The position numbers and the translations under genes are program-made. Positions 41,348 to 49,736 of a stretch of 64,000 nucleotides of DNA are shown here, in pieces (positions within the stretch are counted from its first letter, which is position 1; the number at the start of each line of letters is the position of its first letter). Below the pieces are notes generated by a model. That model was not told the DNA's origin, did not search any database, and worked only from the letters and a program-made list of their open reading frames with translations. Source of the DNA: Bacillus aerolatus (GTDB taxonomy: Bacteria; Bacillota; Bacilli; Bacillales; Domibacillaceae); the NCBI RefSeq assembly GCF_009183655.1, contig NZ_WEIO01000004.1, forward strand, positions 248,001-312,000, written 5' to 3'.

Positions 41348-41857
41348 CTACTTAACTGTTAAATCAAACGGCTTCAACACTTCTTTTTGGGTTTGTTTCA
41401 CCTGATCAACCAATCCCTCAAACACTTGTAAGTATTCTGAGCGATTTTGCTGCTGCTGATCAAGCGTTTGTTTGCATGCCGTTTCTAATTGAGCCTGTGA
41501 TCTCAATAGCAGTTCAAGAGATTTCTTACTCGGACTAAAGGCAAGAGTTTGCGTTTTATGTCCAATCTCTTCAAGCTGTGCCGGCCACTTAAGATCGTTT
41601 TTTCCACCTAGCTCTTTTTGAGTCTTATTCACTGTCTCTTGAACAGTTGCGATCCACTCTGTTGTCATTGTTTTTGACTGGTCTTCCAACTGCGAGAGTT
41701 GGCCGCGGATGGAATGAATCCATTCTTTTTGGCTTTCAAATGCCTGCAGCGGCTGTTTTTCCATTTCCTCTTGCAAAGAGCAAAGCGCATTCAAGCCGTT
41801 CAACCAGCCATCCAAAATCAAATCACTCGCATAAACTGCATCTTTTTTCGTCTCCAT
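41348..41857 (-). CDS. phaP: Phasin, PHA-granule associated protein
   Basis: The 169-residue product is entirely helical and rich in Gln, Leu and Lys, without Cys-based motifs or membrane segments, as phasins are. Its place next to phaQ, phaR, phaB and phaC matches the B. megaterium phaPQRBC cluster. Phasins coat polyhydroxyalkanoate granules and control their number and size. It is transcribed with phaQ, or alone, on the minus strand. Residues 60-150 show coiled-coil heptads. Confidence 0.85.
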   Translation of the reverse strand: METKKDAVYASDLILDGWLNGLNALCSLQEEMEKQPLQAFESQKEWIHSIRGQLSQLEDQSKTMTTEWIATVQETVNKTQKELGGKNDLKWPAQLEEIGHKTQTLAFSPSKKSLELLLRSQAQLETACKQTLDQQQQNRSEYLQVFEGLVDQVKQTQKEVLKPFDLTVK

Positions 41858-42000
41858 TTAACACCCTCCGTTACATTAACTTTTTCTTAACTTATATGGA
41901 AAATGAACCTTTATTAAAAACTTATACAATCACCAAACTAATTGGATGGATATTGGCTAAGTTTTTCAAATGTTTAGGTGTGTAGTCTAAGAGGCTGAGT

Positions 42001-42423
42001 CTATTTTTTCTTCTTGTTATCTTCGTTTGAATGGAACCCCGAAGGAATAAAGAATTGACTATACATGTTGAAAAATTGATCAAGCATTTTTTGATAATGT
42101 CCAAGTGAATCTGCCCAGAGCTGTAAATATTGCTCGCCCGCTGAAGTAATGGAATAAATACGTTTAGCCGGTCCTCCTGCTGATGTATCCCACTCAGAAG
42201 TGACAAGCTCATCCCTTTCAAGCTGGCGGAGAATTCTATATAAGTTCCCCTGGTCGATCGAATAAAATCCGAATTGAGTCAGCTTTTGCATTAACTCATA
42301 GCCGTGTCCTTGCCAATCCTTTAAAAGCAATAAAACTACTGGAACAATAAAATTTTTCGGTGTACCTGCTACATTTTTCTTTTCTTCATTCACATTCTTC
42401 GAGTGATTGTCGTTTGAAGCCAT
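42001..42423 (-). CDS. phaQ: PHA-responsive PadR-type repressor
   Basis: A PadR winged helix-turn-helix fills most of the 140 residues (VPVVLLLLKDWQGHGYELMQ, GNLYRILRQLERDELV, AGGPAKRIYSITSAGEQYL). In B. megaterium PhaQ represses phaP and itself and is released by PHB. The ATG at 42423 is preferred because GGAGGTG lies just upstream; the longer frame starts inside that site. Palindromes directly upstream are likely its operators. Confidence 0.9.
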   Translation of the reverse strand: MASNDNHSKNVNEEKKNVAGTPKNFIVPVVLLLLKDWQGHGYELMQKLTQFGFYSIDQGNLYRILRQLERDELVTSEWDTSAGGPAKRIYSITSAGEQYLQLWADSLGHYQKMLDQFFNMYSQFFIPSGFHSNEDNKKKK

Positions 42424-42439
42424 AACTTTCACCTCCTCG

Positions 42440-42471
42440 AAAGGTGTTGTACCTTTATGTGTAATTTACAC
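42440..42471. promoter_or_regulatory. Candidate PhaQ operators
   Basis: AAAGGT-GTTGT-ACCTTT (42440-42456) and GTGTAA-T-TTACAC (42459-42471) are adjacent perfect inverted repeats 16-48 bp upstream of phaQ, in the phaQ-phaR divergent region. Confidence 0.55.
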
Positions 42472-42687
42472 CTATCTGTTATCTTTGTCAACTTTTCCAT
42501 CAACAACAAATTTTGACAAAATGCGTCATGCTTTCTGAATATTTTTAATTTAATTGTCATTTTCAGTCTATTTTATAAGTAATTTAACGATTTATTTTAG
42601 GGTCGCGCGATTAAAATTTATATTATGCTTATTTAGGAAAGACTTTATAAAAGGTAAGATCAATAATTTTTTAAAGGGAGCTGAAGT

Positions 42688-43128
42688 TTGTTGACACAAG
42701 AAACAACGCTTGATCCATTCGCACTTTGGAAAAACATGTACGAAAAAACAGAAGCCAATTTGAATGATGTCATTCATGAAACATTGCAAAAAGAAGCTTT
42801 TTCCGAATGGCTTGGCAATTATCAAAATGCTTTCTTGCAATATCAAAGTTTCGTTCAAAAAACGACTGAAAATTATTTAAAGCAAATAAACATGCCGACT
42901 CGCGAGGAAATTTCCAGTGTCGCTTCCCTCATCATTAACGTCGAAGAAAAAATTGAAAATCTTGACCAAAAAGTCGAAGATGAACTCCTGACCAACCCTT
43001 CAACAGCTGAAATTAACAAGCTGAAAGTAAGTGTTTCGAAACTGGATAAAAAAATGGATCAAATCCTAAAATTGTTGCAGCAAAATGAAAAAAAAGCTCC
43101 TCCAGTTTCTTCTGAAGTGCAAAAATAA
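42688..43128 (+). CDS. phaR: Class IV PHA synthase subunit PhaR
   Basis: 146 residues, beginning with the DPFALWKNMYEKTEANLNDV segment characteristic of PhaR and ending in a coiled coil (VSKLDKKMDQILKLLQQNE). PhaR forms the active class IV synthase with PhaC. Two consecutive TTG codons at 42688 and 42691 are possible starts; AAGGGAG lies seven bases before the first. It heads the phaRBC operon. Confidence 0.92.
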   Translation: MLTQETTLDPFALWKNMYEKTEANLNDVIHETLQKEAFSEWLGNYQNAFLQYQSFVQKTTENYLKQINMPTREEISSVASLIINVEEKIENLDQKVEDELLTNPSTAEINKLKVSVSKLDKKMDQILKLLQQNEKKAPPVSSEVQK

Positions 43129-43181
43129 ACGCGTCGTTACATATCAAATACTAAAAGACTACATTAAGGGAGTGTACGTAA

Positions 43182-43964
43182 ATGACTATTCTTGAAAAAG
43201 AAATGATTCAACAAAATGAAGAGACTTTTAAATTACAGGACAAAGTTGTGATTGTAACAGGAGGTTCCCGTGGAATTGGTGCCACGATTGTGAAAGAGCT
43301 GGCTAAACAAGGAGCAAATGTTGTCATTAACTATAATTCAAGCGCGGAACACGCAGAAGCTTTAGTTGAAGATATTGATCGTTTAGGCGGAAAGGCTATA
43401 GCTTGCAAAGCGGACGTAAGCAATTTAGAAGAAGCAAAGCAGTTAGTTGAAACGACGAAAAACCAATTTGGCAGAGTAGACATCCTTATTAATAACGCCG
43501 GCATTACGAGAGATCGCACGTTCCGCAAACTTAGTGAAGAAGAGTGGCACGAAGTTTTGAACGTCAATCTTAATAGTGTGTACCATACAACATCCGCTGT
43601 TATTAATACGATGCTTGAACAAAAATACGGCCGCATTATTAATATCAGTTCGATTATCGGCCAGGCAGGCGGCTTTGGACAAACTAACTATTCTACTTCA
43701 AAAGCAGGAATGATTGGCTTCACTAAATCTCTCGCTTTGGAAACAGCGAAAAATGGTGTGACGGTCAATGCCATCTGCCCAGGCTATATTGAAACGGAAA
43801 TGTCCGCGGCCATTCCAGAAAACATTTTGGAGCAGATCGTTTCAAAAATTCCGATGAAACGCTTAGGCAAAACATCAGAAATCGCCGAAGCTGTTATCTT
43901 CCTGGCATCCAGCGATTATATTACAGGACAATGCATTAATGTAAACGGCGGTGCATATATGTAA
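43182..43964 (+). CDS. phaB: Acetoacetyl-CoA reductase
   Basis: A 260-residue SDR with TGGSRGIG, NNAG, catalytic Ser in NISSIIG and YSTSK. After the second strand is VVINYNSS, with no acidic residue, indicating NADPH use as expected for PhaB. It reduces acetoacetyl-CoA to (R)-3-hydroxybutyryl-CoA, the monomer for PhaRC. A 20-residue N-terminal extension precedes the SDR core. AGGGAG lies before the ATG. Confidence 0.93.
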   Translation: MTILEKEMIQQNEETFKLQDKVVIVTGGSRGIGATIVKELAKQGANVVINYNSSAEHAEALVEDIDRLGGKAIACKADVSNLEEAKQLVETTKNQFGRVDILINNAGITRDRTFRKLSEEEWHEVLNVNLNSVYHTTSAVINTMLEQKYGRIINISSIIGQAGGFGQTNYSTSKAGMIGFTKSLALETAKNGVTVNAICPGYIETEMSAAIPENILEQIVSKIPMKRLGKTSEIAEAVIFLASSDYITGQCINVNGGAYM

Positions 43965-44042
43965 TTGTTGTGCGAGACTTCCTTTATAGGAATCCGCTAG
44001 TTGATACACTTGTAAAGCTCGGTTAAATGAAGGAGGAATTCC

Positions 44043-45131
44043 ATGATTTACGATCGTACAAAAGAAATGGAAGCATGGGTGGATCTGATACCTGAAGAGA
44101 TGCAAAAAAATTACAATCGCTTTAAGCGCGTCTCGGAGGTTTTAACGAAAGACCCTGAGCCGCAAGTAGGCCAAACGCCTAAAGAAGTGATTTGGACAAA
44201 AAACAAGGCAAAGCTTTACCGTTATCAGCCGGCAAAAGCAAAGACGAACAAAGTACCGCTTTTAATGGTCTACGCACTGATTAATAAACCGTATGTGCTG
44301 GATTTAACGCCTGGAAAAAGTTTAATAGAATACTTGACGGACCAAGGTCATGACGTCTACCTTTTGGATTGGGGTACGCCTGGTTATGAAGACCGCCACA
44401 TGAAGCTGGATGATTACGTGCTCGATTACATCCCGCGCGCTGTTCAAAAAGTGCTGCGGACGTCCGGTGCAGATGAAATCAGTGTGCTCGGCTATTGCAT
44501 GGGCGGAACGATGACTTCTATTTTTGCAGCTCTTCACCCTGAGCTGCCGATCCGTAATCTCATCTTTTTAACGAGTCCTTTTGATTTTGCTGATTTGGGT
44601 CTCTATACGAATTGGCTGGACGAACGTTACTTCAATTTGGATAAAATGGTCGATACGCTCGGGATTGTTCCGCCGGAAACGATCGACTTTGGCAATAAAT
44701 TGTTAAAACCAATTGCGAACTACGTCGGTCCGTTTGTTTCGCTTGCCGACCATGCGGATAATGAAGAGTTTATTAAGGGATGGACGTTGCTGCAAAAATG
44801 GGTACATGACGGCATTCCATTCCCGGGTGAAGCGTACAGACAGTGGATCGGTGAGTTTTACCAAAAAAATAAATTGATCAACGATGAATTAGTAATCCGG
44901 GGACATCACGTCCGATTAGGCAGTATTAAAGCGAATATCTTGAACATCGCGGCACAGCATGATCACATTGCCACGCCTAAGCAAGTAGAAGCGTTAATGG
45001 ATAAAGTATCCAGTCGCGACAAAACATATCACGTCATGCCTGCCGGACACGTTTCATTACTAGTCGGCGGCGGAGCCGTTAAACGAACGTATCCAACGAT
45101 TGAAAACTGGCTGACAGAACACTCTAAATAA
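44043..45131 (+). CDS. phaC: Class IV PHA synthase catalytic subunit
   Basis: 362 residues with the lipase-like box GYCMGG, nucleophile Cys152, the conserved LLDWGTPG segment, and the catalytic Asp and His in QHDHIATP and PAGHVSLLVGG. It polymerises 3-hydroxyacyl-CoA on the granule surface with PhaR. GGAGG precedes the ATG; the length is normal for the class. A GC-rich terminator follows and closes the phaRBC operon. No phaA is in the cluster, so acetoacetyl-CoA must come from another thiolase such as 6677-7864. Confidence 0.96.
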   Translation: MIYDRTKEMEAWVDLIPEEMQKNYNRFKRVSEVLTKDPEPQVGQTPKEVIWTKNKAKLYRYQPAKAKTNKVPLLMVYALINKPYVLDLTPGKSLIEYLTDQGHDVYLLDWGTPGYEDRHMKLDDYVLDYIPRAVQKVLRTSGADEISVLGYCMGGTMTSIFAALHPELPIRNLIFLTSPFDFADLGLYTNWLDERYFNLDKMVDTLGIVPPETIDFGNKLLKPIANYVGPFVSLADHADNEEFIKGWTLLQKWVHDGIPFPGEAYRQWIGEFYQKNKLINDELVIRGHHVRLGSIKANILNIAAQHDHIATPKQVEALMDKVSSRDKTYHVMPAGHVSLLVGGGAVKRTYPTIENWLTEHSK

Positions 45132-45148
45132 ATACTTCTTAATCTAGT

Positions 45149-45186
45149 AACCCCCCTCTAATTTCTATTTAGAGGGGGTTCTTTTA
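45149..45186 (+). terminator. Terminator of phaRBC
   Basis: AACCCCCCTCTAA pairs with TTTAGAGGGGGTT around TTTCTA, followed by CTTTT. Confidence 0.85.
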
Positions 45187-45390
45187 TCAGGTTTTCCCGC
45201 CATCCCCCTTCAAACAAGATTGGATGTCAGTTCCGCCCGTACCGGAAACTACTTTTTAACTTTGTCTTTTTCCACCAATAATCCAACTTTCAGGTAGACG
45301 AACATACGTTCCCTATGTTATTATCAGAATAGTGGGAAACACAAGATAAGTATTCAATCAAATATAAAACTTCTTATTCTGGGGGATCAA

Positions 45391-46164
45391 ATGAAGAAAA
45401 ATTCATCGACTTTAATAGAAAAACACGGGTTGGGTCACGCAAAACAGGAAATCATGGACAGCGTATATGAGTGTGTGACCATCACTCCGGAAGCGGCGGC
45501 TTTCCTGCCGGCCGGGACGTCTAAGTTTGGCGGTGCGCCGGATTTGCCGGAATCATTAGCGTATCCCGAATATAAAAACATTCCATTGAATTTTATCGGA
45601 CAAGTGAACTTGGCAGAGCTCGCTGCTCTTGCTTTCGACGGCAATCCGCTCCCTCAAGAAGGCATCCTCTATTTCTTTTATTATGATAATTGGGAAGAAG
45701 ACGACGATGTAGTTTTCGGTGAACCTGATCAAAAAGACGGCTGGCGAGTGCTGTACTGGGACGGCGACACGGCACAGTTGCGTCTAGTGGAGCGAGCTAA
45801 AGTATCATATCCGCAGTGTAAAATGGCGTTTTCTATTCAAGATAAGCTGCCTTACATTTTCCTTGAGACAGATGAAGACGAAGAAAAATTTGAAGAACTT
45901 CACGATGAATGGCATTTATCCGAAGAATCGGAACACCAAATGCTTGGCTTGCCTGTATCCGTACAGGGAGAAGTGTTCGAAGAAGTATGTGATTATGTCG
46001 GAGCAGAAGAAGATGAAATGGTCTTGCTGCTGCAAGTCGATTCCGATGAAGAGAATCTCGATGTGATGTGGGGTGATTGCGGTATGATTTATTATTGCAT
46101 CAGCAAGCGAGATTTAGCCGAGAAGCGCTTTGACCGCTCGTGGTTCAGCTTTCAATGTCATTGA
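45391..46164 (+). CDS. YwqG-like protein (DUF1963)
   Basis: 257 residues with the DUF1963 pattern: TSKFGGAPDLPESLAYPEY, LNFIGQVNLAEL, GILYFFYY and the late DCGMIYYCISKRDL. It is soluble and highly acidic. YwqG of B. subtilis is structurally known but functionally uncharacterised. AGGG-type ribosome site precedes the ATG; it is a single-gene unit. Confidence 0.85.
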   Translation: MKKNSSTLIEKHGLGHAKQEIMDSVYECVTITPEAAAFLPAGTSKFGGAPDLPESLAYPEYKNIPLNFIGQVNLAELAALAFDGNPLPQEGILYFFYYDNWEEDDDVVFGEPDQKDGWRVLYWDGDTAQLRLVERAKVSYPQCKMAFSIQDKLPYIFLETDEDEEKFEELHDEWHLSEESEHQMLGLPVSVQGEVFEEVCDYVGAEEDEMVLLLQVDSDEENLDVMWGDCGMIYYCISKRDLAEKRFDRSWFSFQCH

Positions 46165-46328
46165 GAACATACTTTCTCTTTCAAGAGCTTAACCTATATT
46201 GATGATCGCAAACTTATTGTTATCATTTAATAGGTCTGTTTTACTTGAAAACTTATATCTCGGCAAATAAACAAAGTAATATTATATTTACAGAAGAATA
46301 TTTGAACGCTTAAGAAGGAGACAGTTTA

Positions 46329-47099
46329 GTGAAGAAAATTAGAATAGTATTGTTGCACTTATTGCCTGTTGCCGGCGATATTCGTTATAATCGAAATCTT
46401 ATTGAAAAAGCTGTGCAACTCGCAGCAGCTAAACATGTTGATTGGATTATCACACCGGAATTAGTTGTTAGCGGACTACAGTTTTCCAAAAAGATTGGAA
46501 CTGATTGGATTAAGCAGCAACCCGACGAATGGATGACCCGTTTTTTTGCTTTAGTGAAGTCTCTGAATACAAATGTATTTCTTGGATGTCCCGAGTCCTC
46601 TGCTAATGGAGAGCTTTATAATTCCGTATTTGTCATCAGCCGGAATGGAGAACTAATAGGAAGACAGCGGAAAATCTCCAGCATTACGGATGATTGGTCA
46701 CATTCAGGCACTATCATTGAACCGATCGATTTGGAAAACATTAAAGTTGGGATAGTGATCTGTGCAGATGCTTACACGAAAAATGTAGCTGACACCTTAT
46801 TAACTAAAGGCGCTGAAATGATCATCGCTCCTTCTGCTTGGGGGCCAGGCTTACATGAACCAAGTGGTGAGTGGGAGCAGCGTTCAATAGAAACCGGTCT
46901 GCCTTTCATTGTTTGTAATCGCACGGGGGAAGATGAGACAGTTACTTTTTGGGGAGCGAAAAGTCTAGTGATTGAGAATGGCAAACATCTCCTGTCACAC
47001 CAATCTGTCAAATCTGCCATTCTAACTTTTGAGTGGGACGCAGAAAAGATGGAATTAATTTCTCCTGATTTTGAAATTGACTATCTGCCTGAGGAATAA
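46329..47099 (+). CDS. Carbon-nitrogen hydrolase (nitrilase superfamily)
   Basis: 256 residues with the catalytic triad in context: Glu in ITPELVVSG, Lys in GRQRKISSI and Cys in GIVICADAYTKN. Members hydrolyse amides, nitriles or carbamoyl groups; the Cys context (ICADAY rather than ICYD) is unusual and hides the substrate class. The GTG start follows AAGGAG. It is unlinked to the sigma-54 operon that has another family member. Confidence 0.85.
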   Translation: MKKIRIVLLHLLPVAGDIRYNRNLIEKAVQLAAAKHVDWIITPELVVSGLQFSKKIGTDWIKQQPDEWMTRFFALVKSLNTNVFLGCPESSANGELYNSVFVISRNGELIGRQRKISSITDDWSHSGTIIEPIDLENIKVGIVICADAYTKNVADTLLTKGAEMIIAPSAWGPGLHEPSGEWEQRSIETGLPFIVCNRTGEDETVTFWGAKSLVIENGKHLLSHQSVKSAILTFEWDAEKMELISPDFEIDYLPEE

Positions 47100-47183
47100 C
47101 GAGACGCCGCACTCTAGTTTTGCTTCCTCTGTTCGTAATACGCTTATCACAGCAGTAATATTAATAAGAAAGGTGGTTTAGAG

Positions 47184-47870
47184 ATGGCTGAAGATTTTCA
47201 ATTTAATTCTGAGATTGCAGCTCATTATGAAGCAGGCATTCGTCAATCGTTGCCTACATATGATCAACTGTTTAAGGTAATTCAATCTTTTTTGCGCGCA
47301 AAGTTAAAGGATGATGCTTCAATCCTCGTCATCGGTGCTGGCGGCGGGAAAGAGCTTTCCGTGTGGGCACCGGCTAATCCGAAGTGGACATTGACTGGCG
47401 TGGATCCGTCGGAAGACATGCTGAACGCTGCCAAGCAAAAAGTGCGTTTGTTAAATGTAGAAGAACAAGTACAATTCATTCAAGGAACTGTCAGTGAGCT
47501 CACGGAAACGGCAGAGTTTGACGCGGCAACTTGCCTGCTCGTCCTCCACTTCATTCACGATCAACAAGAAAAAACAGAACTGTTAAAAACAGCTGCCAAG
47601 CACTTGAAGCCGAATGCTCCGTTCGTGCTCGTCACAATGTACGGGGATCCTGGAGAAGACGAGTTCAAGGAAAGAATGAACCTCTGGAAAAGCTTCTGGC
47701 TGGACGCCGGCACTTCCCCGGCTGAAGTGGACGAGATGGCCAACAGCATCATGAACCTTTCTCTTCTGTCAGAAGAGAAAATCAAAGAGCTGCTGGCTGA
47801 CGCGGGATTCATGCGAATTACCCGCTTTTTCGAAACCGCCATTTTTGGCGGGTGGATTTGTTACATGTAA
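47184..47870 (+). CDS. Class I SAM-dependent methyltransferase
   Basis: 228 residues with SAM motif I LVIGAGGGKELSVWA near residue 50, an acidic ribose contact in TGVDPSEDML, and the conserved post-I segment FDAATCLLVLHFI. The C-terminal part resembles small-molecule methyltransferases such as CmoA/TrmR-type folds, without a clear substrate. AAAGGTGG lies before the ATG. Confidence 0.85.
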   Translation: MAEDFQFNSEIAAHYEAGIRQSLPTYDQLFKVIQSFLRAKLKDDASILVIGAGGGKELSVWAPANPKWTLTGVDPSEDMLNAAKQKVRLLNVEEQVQFIQGTVSELTETAEFDAATCLLVLHFIHDQQEKTELLKTAAKHLKPNAPFVLVTMYGDPGEDEFKERMNLWKSFWLDAGTSPAEVDEMANSIMNLSLLSEEKIKELLADAGFMRITRFFETAIFGGWICYM

Positions 47871-47916
47871 GGCAAATAGTTCCGTTCAGAGGTTTAAATA
47901 AAGAGGACTTCGACTT

Positions 47917-48582
47917 TTAAGAAGTCCCCTTTCCCTCTTCTTGTCTCATATGGCGTGATGAAAGCTTATACAAATAAATAACAATAAATAGATACAATAA
48001 ACCGCCACAGGCCCCGGCCACAATATCAGTAAGATAATGCACACCAAGATAAACCCTGCTTATTGCAATTAATACCACAATCGTAATCGTTACAGTTAAC
48101 CATACTAGCCGATGCTTCTGTCCAACTTTCAAAATATGTATAAACAAGTAAAACAAAAAGCCAAAAAAAGCCGTAGAATTCATCGCATGTCCACTCGGAA
48201 AACTGTAGCTGCCAGCTTCAATAATTGAATTAAATGAAGGGCGCTCCCTTTCAAATGCTTGTTTTAGCAAGTAATTAACTCCCCTGACTCCCAAAAATGC
48301 CAGTAGGAAAAAGAAGATTTCCAGATAACGCTTTTTCATCAATAAAAAGGCTGAAACGATAACAGCTAAAGGGCGTAAGACTTTTATCGATCCAATTTCA
48401 GTAAACAAGAAAAAGAAATCATTTAAAAATTCTGTTCGAATCCCCTCAAAAAACAGAATTATTTTCACATCATATCTTACTAATAATGGCTGTTTAAAAG
48501 TGAACGCCAATCCAATAAGCAATATTAAACTAATGACCACTGAAGCCCTCTTCAGCTTCCCATCGCTTTCGTTAGTTGCCAT
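47917..48582 (-). CDS. PAP2-family membrane phosphatase
   Basis: 221 residues, six helices and all three PAP2 motifs: KQAFERERP, PSGH (in YSFPSGHAMNS) and SRVYLGVHYLTD. Such proteins dephosphorylate undecaprenyl pyrophosphate or phosphatidylglycerophosphate at the outer membrane leaflet. The ATG at 48582 is preferred (GGGGG about ten bases ahead); a longer frame to 48657 starts in a poor context. Confidence 0.9.
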   Translation of the reverse strand: MATNESDGKLKRASVVISLILLIGLAFTFKQPLLVRYDVKIILFFEGIRTEFLNDFFFLFTEIGSIKVLRPLAVIVSAFLLMKKRYLEIFFFLLAFLGVRGVNYLLKQAFERERPSFNSIIEAGSYSFPSGHAMNSTAFFGFLFYLFIHILKVGQKHRLVWLTVTITIVVLIAISRVYLGVHYLTDIVAGACGGLLYLFIVIYLYKLSSRHMRQEEGKGTS

Positions 48583-48713
48583 ACATAAGCAACCCCCTTC
48601 TAGGTAATTAGCCGAATGTTTTACTGGCTGACAAAATACATTAACATTGTGTTTCAAAATATATAAGTTTATTCACACGTTGAGGCAAGCTTATTTTACA
48701 AAGGTGATAAAGA

Positions 48714-48751
48714 AAATCAAAAGAAGCTCTAATTAGAGCTTCTTTTGATTT
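48714..48751. repeat. Perfect 38-bp palindrome
   Basis: Bases 48714-48732 are exactly the inverse complement of 48733-48751, with no spacer; the centre is CTAATTAG. T-rich ends on both strands allow it to work as a bidirectional terminator, but no gene ends nearby. Confidence 0.8.
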
Positions 48752-49170
48752 ACATTGGCTCATAGCCGGGCACCTATCAGTCTCTAAATTTAAAATGTTT
48801 TTTCTGTTTGCAAGACAAATAAACACCTTCCATTATAGGCAATTAATTGGAGTAGTTGTCATTTGCTTGCTCCTTTGAGGTGATGTTGAAAAAATTCTCC
48901 GGGAGAGTTGAAAATTGAATATTAGTCTAATTATTTTATATTTTTTCTCTAAGACCTAAACGTTCTCTCTTTATTATATAAAAAAACTCTCGGCAGATGA
49001 CGCTTATGATCAAGCCCGTTGAATCAGCTTTTCTAGTTCACCGCAAAATCTTTATGTAACATTGGTTGTATAGGGAAATGCGAGTGCGATTTTGAGTTCT
49101 TTACTCTATACTAATCTATAAGCTTTTTTGCTGGAATTATTAGAATGGTTATAAGGGTGTGGTTAAAATA
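48752..49170. other. Intergenic region upstream of the YnfA gene
   Basis: AT-rich, no supported gene. The YnfA promoter must lie in 49060-49140; TATACTAATCTATAAG there is promoter-like but not assignable with confidence. Confidence 0.4.
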
Positions 49171-49494
49171 GTGATGGCGATTGTGTTATTTTTATTTGCA
49201 GGATTAGCTGAGATCGGCGGCGGTTATCTTATATGGCTCTGGCTAAGGGAAGGAAAGCCGATATACTTGGGGGTGTTCGGCGGCATAGCTTTGGCTTTAT
49301 ACGGCGTTATTGCTGCATTTCAGTCCTTTCCTTCATTCGGGAGAGTATATGCCGCTTATGGAGGAGTATTTATTGTCCTGGCGGTTATATGGGGATGGCT
49401 CGTTGATAAGAAAACACCAGATGTATACGATTGGATCGGGGCATTTATTTGTTTGCTCGGTGTTTCTGTGATCCTTTGGGCTCCTCGGCACTAA
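49171..49494 (+). CDS. UPF0060 (YnfA) family membrane protein
   Basis: About 107 residues, four helices, with the family signature [19 protein letters not shown] and [17 protein letters not shown]. The family is related to small multidrug resistance proteins. Starts at 49171 (GTG) or 49174 (ATG) fit the family's N-terminus; the frame is open back to a GTG at 49159 that lies in the ribosome site. A strong terminator follows at once. Confidence 0.9.
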   Translation: MMAIVLFLFAGLAEIGGGYLIWLWLREGKPIYLGVFGGIALALYGVIAAFQSFPSFGRVYAAYGGVFIVLAVIWGWLVDKKTPDVYDWIGAFICLLGVSVILWAPRH

Positions 49495-49509
49495 CTTTCT
49501 ATAACGAAT

Positions 49510-49559
49510 AAAGGGCAGCCTAAAGGTCAGTTATTCACTGGTTTTAGGCTGCCCTTTTC
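49510..49559. terminator. Large terminator after the YnfA gene
   Basis: AAAGGGCAGCCTAAA pairs with TTTTAGGCTGCCCTTTT around a loop GGTCAGTTATTCACTGG, the same design as those at 10711 and 40278. Confidence 0.85.
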
Positions 49560-49589
49560 TTAATTGGTGCTACAGACTTGTTATTGGAG

Positions 49590-49736
49590 TTTATGCACAG
49601 CTATTATGGCTTTCTGCACAGGAATCAACGACTTGTGCACCGGTCGCCGGGCGTTGTGCACGAGTTCCATGAGTTTCTGCACGCCCACATCTGATTTATG
49701 CACGAGAACCTTCAAAATATGCACGGCCTTTACAAA
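49590..49736. repeat. Seven-unit array with TGCAC every 21 bp exactly
   Basis: TGCAC begins at 49594, 49615, 49636, 49657, 49678, 49699 and 49720, seven copies at exact 21-bp steps. Each unit is TTNTGCAC-like plus a 12-13 base variable part; a weakened eighth core falls at about 49737-49741. The array lies between the YnfA terminator and the stop codon of the convergent dehydrogenase, overlapping the latter by a few bases. Confidence 0.92.

Noticed and set aside
48641-48826. 61-residue minus-strand frame upstream of the PAP2 gene
   Set aside because: It reads through the perfect 38-bp palindrome, has no ribosome site and no conserved features.
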